64,000 nt of DNA from NCBI GenBank assembly GCA_011525785.1, contig WYBT01000056.1, positions 124,001-188,000 on the forward strand. The letters run 5' to 3'. Of the stretch, positions 8,893 through 18,213 are shown piece after piece (the stretch's first letter is position 1; each line of letters opens with the position of its first letter). The notes beneath the pieces were generated by a model that saw only the letters and a list, made by a program, of their open reading frames with translations, was not told where the DNA came from and did no database searches. Position numbers and translations under genes: made by a program. Source of the stretch: Planctomycetaceae bacterium. Its GTDB lineage: Bacteria > Planctomycetota > UBA1135 > GCA-002686595.

Positions 8893-10509
8893 TCAGGGCA
8901 GGTGCAATTTCACCGGCTCGGCGCCGACCACGAGCTCGCGCCGCTGCACTTCGCCGGAGTCGGTCGTGCGCACGAGCAGGCTGTACGCGCCCGGGGCCAC
9001 GAGCACGGCTTGCGGAGCGGCGCTCCAAAGCTGCGACGCGAGCACGCGCTTGCCCTGCGTGTCGAGCAACTCGTAGCGCACGGCGCGCCAGCGTTGTTCG
9101 TCGCCCGTGAGCACGAGTGGAACACCGCGCGGCACGACGACGCGCAGGTCGTCGACGCTTGCCTCGCGCAGGTCGACCAGTACCGTCGTCTGCGCCCGAT
9201 CGCTGCTGCTCGACTCGAAACGCAGTTCGTAGAGGCGTGCGGAGAGCTGGCCAATGTGGAACTCGCCGCTGCCGCTGCTCTGCGTGTAGTACTGAGCCTC
9301 CTCGCCCGAGCGCTCCAGTGTTGTTGAGTCGAGCGCGAAGTGGAAGATGCGCAGCTTGAGCCCGACGTCGCGCTCGTCGAGAGCCACGCCACGGATCGTG
9401 CGCTCGGGATGCACCTCGACCTCGCCGATGTCCGTCACCGCGCCGGGAGCTATGCGCACGCGCAACTCGCTCCTCTCGAACCCGCCGGCGAAGAGTCGGA
9501 TTGCGCACCAACCCGGGCGCAGCTTCGGCGCCTCGAGTCGGCCATCGGCATCGAGCTGAGTTGGATGCGAGCCGCTGTTGTGGAGCGTGACCATGGCCTT
9601 CGCCAGCGGCTCGCGCGTCTGCGCGGAGACGAAGCGCGCGCGCAGCGAGCCGTGCGTGGCCGCCAGCGCCTCGTCATCCAGCTCGAACACGACTTCCTGC
9701 TGGCCTGCGTGAACCTCCTGACTCGCAATCACGCGCTGGAAGCTCAGCAAGCTGATCCACACCGGCGGCGCGCTGTGCAGGATCACGCGGCCCAGGTACT
9801 CGTCGCCGCGCGTCTCGCTGGCGAAGCTGTTTTGCCAGAACTGTCCGACGCCGAAGGGGTTGTTGAAGCTGCCGCGCACTTCGTCGAACCACTCGCCGGG
9901 CCGCTCGCGCGTCGCGACCGCGAGCAACCCAAAACCCACCTTGGGCGGCGCGCCCTGTCGGTCGATCACCTTGACCCACACCTCGGGAGGCAACGCGAGT
10001 TCGAGATCGAGCCGCCGCTCGCGCTCGCCTGGCGCCAAGTCCACGCGCGCACGTGCTTCGCCGTCGCGGGCAGCGTTGGCGCTGATCCAGTAGCGCCCCG
10101 CGCGCAGCCCGTCGAAGGCGTACTCGCCCGACTCGCTCGTGTGCGTCACGAGCCGCTCGCCCCACTCATCGACGGCGGACACGCCGATGCGCGTGTCGTA
10201 CAGCTCCGCGCGACTGGGATCGGGCCGCACGGCGCCGAAGAGCTTGGTGAGCTGCTCCTGTTCGACGACGGTCGTCGCGTCCGTCGACGTTGCGCTCACT
10301 TCGCTGTCCCGCGTCGTCGGGAGCTGCACCGGCGCTCGCTCGACGGACTCGACAGTCAGCGCGTCGTTCTCCCCGCGCTGTGTGCTCGCGAGTTCGCTCG
10401 CGCTCGGAGTGGCGGCGTCAGAACGTTGCGTTTCACGACTTCCACGGAGCCACCACACTCCGACGCCGAGCAGCGCCAACGCGATCAGGGCGAGCCAGCG
10501 TCTGTCCAT
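8893..10509 (-). CDS. Single-pass membrane protein with carboxypeptidase-regulatory-like repeats
   Basis: 538 residues from the ATG at 10509; an in-frame ATG at 10563 exists but would overlap the upstream gene. Residues 3-20 form one hydrophobic helix after M-D-R-R, a type II anchor, followed by a Ser/Thr/Glu-rich linker to about 85. Two or three degenerate CRD beta-sandwich units follow (for example near 110-170, where G-E-Y-A-F-D-G-L-R-A-G is seen). No enzyme motif is present. It starts 13 bases after the stop of the polytopic membrane gene at 10523, so the two are probably one transcript. A tethered sigma factor gene runs divergently from 11687. A role as partner or periplasmic sensor for that sigma factor is an inference from position only. 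Confidence 0.65.
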   Translation of the reverse strand: MDRRWLALIALALLGVGVWWLRGSRETQRSDAATPSASELASTQRGENDALTVESVERAPVQLPTTRDSEVSATSTDATTVVEQEQLTKLFGAVRPDPSRAELYDTRIGVSAVDEWGERLVTHTSESGEYAFDGLRAGRYWISANAARDGEARARVDLAPGERERRLDLELALPPEVWVKVIDRQGAPPKVGFGLLAVATRERPGEWFDEVRGSFNNPFGVGQFWQNSFASETRGDEYLGRVILHSAPPVWISLLSFQRVIASQEVHAGQQEVVFELDDEALAATHGSLRARFVSAQTREPLAKAMVTLHNSGSHPTQLDADGRLEAPKLRPGWCAIRLFAGGFERSELRVRIAPGAVTDIGEVEVHPERTIRGVALDERDVGLKLRIFHFALDSTTLERSGEEAQYYTQSSGSGEFHIGQLSARLYELRFESSSSDRAQTTVLVDLREASVDDLRVVVPRGVPLVLTGDEQRWRAVRYELLDTQGKRVLASQLWSAAPQAVLVAPGAYSLLVRTTDSGEVQRRELVVGAEPVKLHLP

Positions 10510-10522
10510 GTCGCGCGTCAGG

Positions 10523-11407
10523 CTACTGCGCTCGCTCAAAGTCTCGGCGAGCGCTGCGAGCATGCGCGCGGTCCCGCAGCCAAAGCACTACTAGAACCGC
10601 GAGCGCGATCGTCGCCGCGAGCAGTGTCGGGCCGAAGGCGCGGATCTCCGCGGGCGTCTCGTGCCAGAGCCCGCTCGCGAGGCGCCGCCAGCGCGAGAAC
10701 ATGAATCCGGTGACTCCGATTGGCGCCACGAGCCGCAGCGCGAAGCGAACCGCCGCGTGAGGAACGAAGCGCAGTCCGAGCGCGAGCGCGACGTACGCGC
10801 ACAGCATCTCGGCCGTCAGCGTGAGGACGCTCAGCGGAACCGTGAGGTCGCGCGAGAGATGGTCCATGCCGCGCGCGGCGTCGTGTGGAAAGCGCACGTG
10901 CAGCACCGCTGGCAAATCGCCGAGTCCGAGCCCGTACGCCGCGAGTTCGATCGTTCCGACGAGCGGTCCAGGCGAGTTGCGCACGGCGGGGACTTCCCCT
11001 GGCAGCAGAAGCTGGAGCCACACCGACGACGTTCCGATTGCGAGCGCCACTGCGGGGAACCACCAGCCGCTGCGGGTCCACGCGTCCGCTGCGGGCGCCG
11101 CTGCGACTGTGCCCGAGTGCTCGCTCGGCCACATCCAGGGCAGGAACGCGCCCGAGACGCAGAACGCGCCGAGGAGCGGATATCCGAGCGACCACTGGAA
11201 GTGAACCCAATTGACCGTCGTGATCCGCAGGCCGACGCTGCCGGCGACGGCAAGGGCCATGACGAAGCACGCGCCCCAGCGCGCTGCGCGCGCAAGTCCC
11301 TCGGCGAACGTCCGGCGGCTCGCTACGAACGCCGTCTCGATCAGCAGGACCGACGTGACCGAGGTCGCGGCGCCAGCGGCGAACAGCACTTGGAAAATCA
11401 GTTCCAT
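10523..11407 (-). CDS. Polytopic membrane protein of unknown function
   Basis: 294 residues from the ATG at 11407. Seven or eight hydrophobic segments spread over the whole length, with short loops rich in H, R and P. I recognise no family. The overall plan recalls membrane subunits that bind haem or quinone, but no diagnostic histidine pattern can be defended. First gene of the leftward run 11407-4720; the 279 bases between it and the divergent sigma factor gene must hold both promoters. Confidence 0.6.
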   Translation of the reverse strand: MELIFQVLFAAGAATSVTSVLLIETAFVASRRTFAEGLARAARWGACFVMALAVAGSVGLRITTVNWVHFQWSLGYPLLGAFCVSGAFLPWMWPSEHSGTVAAAPAADAWTRSGWWFPAVALAIGTSSVWLQLLLPGEVPAVRNSPGPLVGTIELAAYGLGLGDLPAVLHVRFPHDAARGMDHLSRDLTVPLSVLTLTAEMLCAYVALALGLRFVPHAAVRFALRLVAPIGVTGFMFSRWRRLASGLWHETPAEIRAFGPTLLAATIALAVLVVLWLRDRAHARSARRDFERAQ

Positions 11408-11686
11408 GGCTCCTGCTCGGGGCGGCTCGGCCGCCTCTCCAGATTGAGTGTACGGCGTCGCGAGAAGCCACTGAGGAAGTCGCAGGGGCCTCGACCGCGG
11501 CTCTTCGATCCCAAGCGACGCCGCCGACAGCGCGGGCCCGTCCCGGATCCTCTCGCTGCTCTCCGCTAGCTCTCGCAGGCGTCTCGAAGACCTCCGCGAG
11601 CGCCCCAGTTCGAATTTTCGCGCCCATCTCGCAGCGCTGCGGGGAGCATGTCGTTCCCGGGGCAACCCCTTCGAGGACCCTGGATC

Positions 11687-13909
11687 ATGGCCAACGCAGC
11701 CCAACTCACTCCGCAAGCCCTGGTCGAGCACCGCGCCTTCGTGTTGGCGCTCGCCCGCAGCCTCACTCGCGATGATGCGAGCGCCGAGGACCTGGCGCAG
11801 GACGCACTCCTCGCGGGGCTGCGCCACCCGCCGGCGACCAGCAGCGTGCGCGGCTGGCTCGCGACCGTGCTGCGCACTCGCGCGGTCGATCGGGCGCGCG
11901 GCGAGCAGCGTCGCGCAGCGCGCGAACGGGCGGTGGCTCGCCCTGAAGTGAGCGCGTCGGGCGCGACGAGCCTCGAGCAGGTCGAGTTGCAGCACGGAGT
12001 CGTCAGCGCTGTGCTCGCGCTCGAGGAGCCGTACCGCAGTGTCGTCGTGGCCGTGTACTACGACGGCCTCACGCCCGCGGAGTACGCGGAGCGCCGCGGC
12101 GTGCCGGCCGGGACGGTGCGTGCGCAGCTCTCCCGCGCGCTCGCGCAACTGCGCACGAAGCTCGACGCCCAGCACGGCGATCGCCGCGCGTGGTCGGCGG
12201 CGCTGCTGGGGCTGCTCGACGCGGAGCAAGCTGGCGAGGCGGCTGCCGGGGCCGGCGTGGGCGCGTCGGTCTGGATCGCATGGACTGTCGGCATCGCGGC
12301 GGCCGGCGCGCTGGCCTTTGCGTGGCTCGCGACACGCTCCGCGCCTTCCGACTCGAGCGAGGCGGCCGCGCCCGCGGTCGCGCAAATGGAGCGCTCCGGC
12401 GACATCGCACGCGAGAACGACTCGCTCGAGCGCGCAGAGGCGCGCGCGCCAGCGAGAGTCGAGCGCGAACTCGCGCTGCCCGCAGCGAAGTCGACCTTCG
12501 TGCTCGAGCAAGCCTCGCTCGACGAGCAGCTCGAGCGCTTGCGTCAGATCAAGATCGTGCTGCTCGATCGCGCGCTCGCCGTCGAGCCCGGCGACGCACA
12601 GGCTTTCGAGGAGCTGACTCGCGAGCCGCGCGCCGGCCTCGTCCGGCTGCTGGAGCGCACGCGCTTCGCCGACCTCGAGCTGCCATGGATGCGCGAAGGC
12701 GGCGCGTACTACTCCTTCACCGATCGCGTGCACGACTACAACCGCTGGCCGCAGGTCGCACTCGTAGACGGCAACTTGGGCGTTGCGCGTGACGGCGCGC
12801 TCGTCGACGTCGGCGCCGTCGCACTGAATGCACTCGGTCGACACGCGCCGCCGAGCGCGGATGCAGCGACTGCCGTGCGCTACGACTCGCTGTGGGTCGA
12901 GCCTTCACCGAGCGACGAGAGTTGGTCGGTTCGTTCGGCGGCAGCTTCGTTCGTCGCGGAGGAGCTGGTATCGAGGCGCTTCGATGCGGTCACCGAGCGT
13001 GAGCTCACGCAGACGTTCTTAGCCACGCGTACGCCGGCGCGGAGCGGGCACAGCTACTTGCTGCGCACTTGCTGGAGTGGTGAGTTCGATCTTCTGGTCG
13101 CGCTTCACGTCGTGCGCGTCGATGACGACGGATGCACGCTTGCTTGGCGCGAGTTGAAACGCTGGCCTTCGGATTCGGAGCGCTCGTCCTGGCAGCCGCG
13201 CGTGCTGCGCGACGAGGTCCCGCCGCCGCCGAGCGAGTTGCTCGCGATGAGCGACAGCGAGCTGCAAGCCGAGCTCGATCGCACGCACGCCGCCGCCAAC
13301 GCGCGCCTGTTCGAGTCGTTCCCCGCCGACGTCGAGTCACGCTTCGGAGCGTTGCGCGGCGCGTCGGGCAGCGGCCTCGCGCGACTCACGCCTTACTTGG
13401 GACTGTGGACCGAAGTGGGCCGGGGCGGCTTGAAGGGCGCCGGGCTGTCACTCCTCGACGGCGACCACGCCTCGGCGCAGACGCAACTGGGCTTTCAAGG
13501 CGAGCACCGCGAGTCCGTGCGTCTCTATCCCGGACTTGGCGGCGCGCGAGGGGTCGTGCTCGACCTCGGCGCGGTCGCGCTGGAGTCGGTCGAAGCGCGC
13601 GACCTCGAGCGCCTCGCGGGCGCTGCCGGCCGAATCGCCGCGGAGTTCCGCTTCCCGACGCTCGAGGGGCCCGACTCACGCGCGACACGCGACGGTCAGG
13701 AGGCCAGCGTGGCCGAGTTCAAACGGCAGTTGGCGGCAGCGGGCGTTCGACGCGACAGCGCCGCTGTGCGCGTGGGCCACAGCTACGCGCTGCGCGCCGT
13801 TCGATTCGACGGCCACGACGTGCTCGCCGTGGTGCAGGTCGCCGCGTTGGACGAGTACGGCGCGATCGTCGCCTGGCGCGTGCTCGAGGCGCGAGCGATG
13901 AACGAGTAG
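11687..13909 (+). CDS. ECF-type RNA polymerase sigma factor fused to a membrane segment and a duplicated extracytoplasmic domain
   Basis: 740 residues from the ATG at 11687; GAGGA sits nine bases upstream, favouring it over the ATG at 11648. Residues about 10-80 are sigma region 2 (A-E-D-L-A-Q-D motif near residue 37) and about 110-170 region 4 with its helix-turn-helix. One hydrophobic helix follows (about 202-222), then an acidic/Arg linker. The rest holds two related halves: each contains a D-x-G-A-V-A-L strand and ends in a G-H-S-Y-x-L-R ... A-W-R-x-L segment (near residues 450 and 700), so the domain appears tandemly duplicated. The plan implies a membrane-tethered sigma factor with an outward sensory part, released or activated by signal or proteolysis; that mechanism is inferred. 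No anti-sigma gene is adjacent. Confidence 0.75.
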   Translation: MANAAQLTPQALVEHRAFVLALARSLTRDDASAEDLAQDALLAGLRHPPATSSVRGWLATVLRTRAVDRARGEQRRAARERAVARPEVSASGATSLEQVELQHGVVSAVLALEEPYRSVVVAVYYDGLTPAEYAERRGVPAGTVRAQLSRALAQLRTKLDAQHGDRRAWSAALLGLLDAEQAGEAAAGAGVGASVWIAWTVGIAAAGALAFAWLATRSAPSDSSEAAAPAVAQMERSGDIARENDSLERAEARAPARVERELALPAAKSTFVLEQASLDEQLERLRQIKIVLLDRALAVEPGDAQAFEELTREPRAGLVRLLERTRFADLELPWMREGGAYYSFTDRVHDYNRWPQVALVDGNLGVARDGALVDVGAVALNALGRHAPPSADAATAVRYDSLWVEPSPSDESWSVRSAAASFVAEELVSRRFDAVTERELTQTFLATRTPARSGHSYLLRTCWSGEFDLLVALHVVRVDDDGCTLAWRELKRWPSDSERSSWQPRVLRDEVPPPPSELLAMSDSELQAELDRTHAAANARLFESFPADVESRFGALRGASGSGLARLTPYLGLWTEVGRGGLKGAGLSLLDGDHASAQTQLGFQGEHRESVRLYPGLGGARGVVLDLGAVALESVEARDLERLAGAAGRIAAEFRFPTLEGPDSRATRDGQEASVAEFKRQLAAAGVRRDSAAVRVGHSYALRAVRFDGHDVLAVVQVAALDEYGAIVAWRVLEARAMNE

Positions 13910-13920
13910 TTCGGATCGCC

Positions 13921-13953
13921 GCTCCGCACGGTCGAGGGAGCGGGGTGCGGAGC
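13921..13953 (+). terminator. Hairpin after the tethered sigma factor gene
   Basis: Perfect 9-bp inverted repeat (GCTCCGCAC / GTGCGGAGC) starting 12 bases after the stop codon. No T-run follows, as is usual in such GC-rich genomes, so terminator function is likely but not certain. Confidence 0.4.
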
Positions 13954-14086
13954 AGGCGCGCGACGCGGAGGGTCTCGCAGGCCTCGCGAAGGCCAGAAAT
14001 GCCGCCGCGCGAGCTCCGTTGATGTGGGTGTCCGGCCGCTGTCGGCGCGGCCCATTCACCATTCGCCCACTCTTCGACCCATCTCC

Positions 14087-15841
14087 ATGCGACCTTCCGT
14101 CCCCGCCTCCATCCGTATCTGCCTCGCCTCACTCGCCATCTCCGCCGCCGCCCTCGCCCAGCGTGGCGCGGGAACCAACGGCGAGACCGCCTTGATCAGC
14201 CGCGACTCGTTCGGACAGTTCCCGACGGCGCCCTCGCGCGATCCGTCGATCTCGCGCGACGGCCGCTACGTCGCCTTCGAGTCCGATGCGGGCCTGCTCC
14301 CCATCGACGTCAACGGTCACACCGACGTGTACGTGTTCGACCGCCAGACCGCGACGTTGACGATGGTGAGCCGCACGCACACGGGGCTCAACGGCGACGA
14401 CGACAGCTACGGCGCGCGCATCAGCGGCGACGGCAGGTTCGTGGCCTTCACGAGCCACGCGACGAACCTCGTGGCCTTGGACAGCAACGGGACCACGGAC
14501 GTGCTGCTCAAGAACATGACCACCGGCCTGATCACTCGCGTCAGCACGACGGCGGGCTCGATCACGGCCGCGAACGGCACGTCGAACAACCCCTCGATCT
14601 CCTTCGATGGCCGCTACGTCGCGTTCCAGAGCAGCGCCGACGACCTCAACCCGCTCGGCGTGAACGGCTTCGTCGACGTGTTCGTGCGCGACAACCAGAC
14701 GGGGACGATCTCGTGCGCCTCGCGCGGCGCGGTAGCCGTCTCCAATGGCCCGTCGGGCGCGCCGTCGATCTCCGACGACGGCGGCTTCGTCGCGTTCCAC
14801 TCGAGCGCGAGCAACATCACGATCCAGGACCTGAATGGCGTGCAGGACGTGTTCGTGCGCAACCTCACCTCGGGCGGCGTGGTGAGCATTTCCGACCCGC
14901 TGGGCGGTGCGCTGACGAACGGGAACTCGTACGAGGCCTCGATCAGCGCCGATGGCCGCTACATCGCGTTCCTCAGCAGCGCCTCGAACCTCGTGGCCGG
15001 CGACGGCAACGGCGTGCAGGACGCGTTCGTGCACGATCGACAGACCGGCGTCACCGAGCTCGTCAACCGCAGCGTCACGGGCGGGTTCACTTCGTCCGGC
15101 GTCACGCTGCCCGCGATCTCCGGGGACGGTCGCAGCGTCGCCTTCATCAGCAGTGCGCCCGATGTCGCTGCCGACGCGGCGCCGTTTTTGGCGGTGTACG
15201 TGCGCGACCTCGACCGCGGCGCGACGTACCTCGCCTCGCGTCCGACGGGCCTGACCGGCCAACCCAACTCCTGGTCGAGCCGGCCCGCGCTGGCGCAGGG
15301 CGGCGGCCTGGTCGTGTTCGACGCGGGCGCGACCAACATGGTCCAGGGCGACACCAACGGCGTGACCGACGTGTTCCTGCGCGTGATGCAGCCCGATCCG
15401 ATCGCGTACTGCACGTCGTCGATGACGAGCGCAGGCTGCGAACCGAGCCTGAGCTCGAGCGGATGGCCGCGCGCCAGCCAGAGCTCCGGCTTCGTTGTGA
15501 CCTGCGACGACGCGCCCAACAACAAGGCCGGGCTCTTGTTCTTCAGCCTCGGCGGCCGCCTCGCGGTTCCGTTCGGCGCGGGCACCTTCTGCGTCGCGAC
15601 TCCGGTCGTGCGCACGCCGGTGGCGAACTCCGGCGGCAATCCGCCGACGGTCGACGACTGCTCGGGCCAGTTCCAGCTCGACATGAACGCCTACGCGGAC
15701 GGACTGCTCGGCGTGGCGCCTCCCGCAGCTGTGTCGCAGATCGGCCAGCGCGTGAACGTGCAGTACTGGGGCCGCGATCCGCAGGGCGCGCTCGCGACCA
15801 CCTTCATGAGCAACGCGCTCGAGTACTTCGTCGGGCCGTGA
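14087..15841 (+). CDS. Secreted TolB/PD40-type beta-propeller protein with C-terminal four-Cys module
   Basis: 584 residues from the ATG at 14087, which gives a classic signal peptide ending A-L-A-Q. Residues about 40-420 contain repeated units of the form S-x-D-G-R-Y-V-A-F-x-S ... V-F-V-R-D-x-x-T-G, about eight of them, the PD40/WD40-like blades of a TolB-type propeller. The last roughly 144 residues (from base 15408) are a separate module starting Y-C-T, with G-C, F-C-V, D-C-S-G and a Y-W-G-R-D-P motif, found again in six other proteins of this window. The protein is exported; binding rather than catalysis is likely. It has a paralogue of the same plan at 42578. Confidence 0.8.
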   Translation: MRPSVPASIRICLASLAISAAALAQRGAGTNGETALISRDSFGQFPTAPSRDPSISRDGRYVAFESDAGLLPIDVNGHTDVYVFDRQTATLTMVSRTHTGLNGDDDSYGARISGDGRFVAFTSHATNLVALDSNGTTDVLLKNMTTGLITRVSTTAGSITAANGTSNNPSISFDGRYVAFQSSADDLNPLGVNGFVDVFVRDNQTGTISCASRGAVAVSNGPSGAPSISDDGGFVAFHSSASNITIQDLNGVQDVFVRNLTSGGVVSISDPLGGALTNGNSYEASISADGRYIAFLSSASNLVAGDGNGVQDAFVHDRQTGVTELVNRSVTGGFTSSGVTLPAISGDGRSVAFISSAPDVAADAAPFLAVYVRDLDRGATYLASRPTGLTGQPNSWSSRPALAQGGGLVVFDAGATNMVQGDTNGVTDVFLRVMQPDPIAYCTSSMTSAGCEPSLSSSGWPRASQSSGFVVTCDDAPNNKAGLLFFSLGGRLAVPFGAGTFCVATPVVRTPVANSGGNPPTVDDCSGQFQLDMNAYADGLLGVAPPAAVSQIGQRVNVQYWGRDPQGALATTFMSNALEYFVGP

Positions 15842-15874
15842 GCGCGGGCCTGGAGCGGCTTCGCTGACGGATTC

Positions 15875-15914
15875 GGCGGCGCAGGCGCAGGCGCGAGCTT
15901 GCCCCTGCGCCGCC
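15875..15914 (+). terminator. GC-rich hairpin after the PD40 protein gene
   Basis: Perfect 11-bp inverted repeat GGCGGCGCAGG / CCTGCGCCGCC with an 18-base loop, 34 bases after the stop codon at 15841. Probable intrinsic terminator without a T-run. Confidence 0.45.
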
Positions 15915-15934
15915 GGTCTGTCCGGAGCCTAGCC

Positions 15935-15998
15935 CTCCCCTCCACGACCCGGACCCGCGCGGCCGCAAGTCCTTGCGCCAAGGCAGAATCGTGGAGGG
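15935..15998 (+). repeat. 64-bp structured intergenic repeat, copy 1
   Basis: Matches 19937-20000 at 60 of 64 positions by manual alignment. It folds as an outer stem CCCTCCACGA / TCGTGGAGGG (15938-15947 with 15989-15998) around an inner hairpin CGCAAG-TC-CTTGCG. Both copies lie just downstream of genes for secreted propeller proteins, in the same orientation. It could be a REP-like element, a terminator family or a small structured RNA; nothing decides among these. Confidence 0.7.
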
Positions 15999-16224
15999 CA
16001 GATCCAAGCTCCACATTTCTTGGAAGAGACTGAGAGCGCGGCGCCGGCCCCGTGGCGGAGACTCTCGGGACGAGTTGACGAAAATCGCAGCGTGGTGGAG
16101 GATCGTCGGAGGCGGCGGACTCGAGTCCTGCGCCGCTCGCGGCAGCTTGGTCGACCGTGCTTGCAACCGTGCTGATCGCGCCCTGATTCCCAGGGAACCC
16201 CCGGACGTTCGAAAGTAGTTGCCC

Positions 16225-18112
16225 ATGACATCTCGCCTCGCCTCGCCTCGCCTCGCCTCGCCTTCAATGGCGTGACGTACAACGACGTGCGTTCGTTCCG
16301 ACACTCGTCGCGCTGAGTCTCGCCGTGAGTTCGCGCTCGACCGCCGCCGCCCAGCAGTGGGGCGAGTACTCGGCTGCTGCGAGCGGACCTACGGACATGT
16401 ACGCGCAGGACTGCGCCACTTCGCACGACAACCGCCGCGGCGGCGTTCGCCTCGCGAGCCCGCTCTCCAACGCGGCCGTCGTGCAGATCTGGGATCTGAC
16501 GACCACGACTCCTCCGACGTCGCCGCTGGCCAGCTTCGGCGGCACGATCGGAACGCTGGTGCTGAAGTCTGGAGAGCAGACCGACCTGAGTTCAGGACCG
16601 TTCGGCTACCGGCCGTCCGATCGGATCGAGATGTCCAATAACTGGTGCGTCTCGATCGGCACGGGCGGAACGAACGCGATCGACGAGACCTACATCGAAG
16701 TGCTCTACGACATCGGCTCGAATGCGCCGATCTTCATCGACCAATTCCAGGTCGGTCCGACCGCGAACTATGACGCGACTCGCGCCGGGTTCGCCCACGA
16801 CGTTGCGATTCCACGCAACGCCAACTGGGCCGTGGTCAACAGCCAGAACTGGATCCACTGCATACGCCTGGACGACACAGGCGCCACTCCGACCGCGACG
16901 CGCACGAGCTTCAACATCGGCTCGAACCTGGCGGGACCGTGCAGTCCCAACGGCGCGGTCGACTCCGTCGCCGTCACCGACGACTACGCGGTGGTGACCA
17001 CGGCGCGTCCCAGCGCGACGTGGGGCAATCGGCCTACGACGTGGGTCTACATCGTGGCGTTGACTGGCCCGGGCGCGCCGACGATCACGCTGGAACACGA
17101 ACTCGCGCCGCCGGCGACCTGGCTGCCTGGCCCAGACGAGCACGACGGCCCGCACGACGTTGTCATCACGCCGACTCGCGACGGAGGCGGGACCCTTGCG
17201 ATCGTGACCACTGTCCATGCGACGGGCTTCTACGATCTGCCGACCAAGAGTTTCATCGCTTCCGACTTCAACCCCGACTTTCGCCGCGAGTATCAGTGGC
17301 AGGTCGATTCCGTCGAGGCGACGGCCAAGCACGCGGTTGTGATGGCGGACAGGCTGATCGGCGGCGCGACCTCGTGGGCGGTGAAGATCTATGAACTCGC
17401 CAACCCCGGGATGCAGATCCCGACGGCGTTCTACAACGCCGGCGAGGATCCGCCCAACGGCGACCGGCCGCATGACCTGGCGATCGACTGGGACTTGGAC
17501 ATTGGCGTGGTGCGCACCAGCGTCTCCAACGTGGTGTTGCCGAGCTTGATGAATCCGCCGCCGATGGCGACGGTGCTGTCCTCGACGTCGAATGCTCACG
17601 AGTACCACAACTACAACCAAACTACAGGTCGGCCCGTCTTCAGCTCCGACTCCGTAGTTGTGGGGGCCGAGGAGAATGGCTCGCTGTATGCGGTGACGAT
17701 TGGAGCGAGCCGTGCCAATAGCCAGAGCCCATGGACTGGGACAGCGGACATCATTGACTTGATGCTGCCCGTGCTTTCAGTAACGCCGGCGCCCATAACT
17801 GAGGACGCCAACGAGGAGACGGTGGGCTGCATCCCCCTCGACCTCGCAATCAACACGGCGCAGACAAAGGTCGTGATTCGCAGTACGGACGATTACGACC
17901 AAGGAGCGCCGTCTGGCGACGGCCCCGACGTTGTCATCATCCCACTGGCAGGCGGTATGACCCAGCGCTTTGGCGGCAGCGGGACTGTCTTCGGCGTCGA
18001 CTCACTCGCTGCGCCGTCTCTCGTGGGTTTCGTGCGTACGAATCGCGTCGTGCTGAGCGTTGCTCAGGATCCGCTGTCAGGCGGTTCGGACTACACCCAC
18101 GTGGTCAAGTGA
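16225..18112 (+). CDS. Secreted propeller-like protein, start out of frame behind a pentanucleotide repeat
   Basis: The body (frame of 16325-18112) is about 595 residues with repeated strand motifs such as H-D-V-A-I-P-R and D-Y-A-V-V, suggesting a beta-propeller; no family is recognised and the shared C-terminal Cys module is absent. In that frame the bases before 16325 encode a hydrophobic stretch ending T-A-A-A-Q-Q, a good signal-peptide core, but no ATG, GTG or TTG precedes it. The only plausible start, ATG 16225, is in another frame and stops at 16273. Between them lies (TCGCC)6; one more unit (or two fewer) would join the ATG to the body. Either the gene is phase-variable and switched off here, or the repeat is mis-assembled, or translation starts weakly at GTG 16325 without a signal peptide. 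Confidence 0.6.
16233..16263 (+). repeat. Pentanucleotide tandem repeat (TCGCC)6 within the 5' end of a gene
   Basis: Six perfect TCGCC units (16233-16262) plus one base, starting five bases after the ATG at 16225-16227. The unit length is not a multiple of three, so gain or loss of units shifts the frame of the gene downstream. Confidence 0.9.
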
Positions 18113-18213
18113 CCTGGAGCCTGTGCTCGGCGCGTCGGACGTATCCGTCCGGCGTGCCGAGATGTGTCCGTGGTGCGAACGAAGCGGAGTGTGAGAACGT
18201 CTGAGGTGGATCC

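Larger units (their letters stand above)
15842..16224. other. Intergenic region with hairpin and 64-bp repeat element
   Basis: No convincing gene. It holds a strong hairpin (15875-15914), copy 1 of a 64-bp structured repeat (15935-15998) and the upstream region of the repeat-controlled gene at 16225. No recognisable promoter was found. Confidence 0.5.

Noticed and set aside
15881..15895. Short GGCGCA-type repetition
   Set aside because: Two units only, and it forms part of a hairpin arm and loop, so it is better explained as a terminator.
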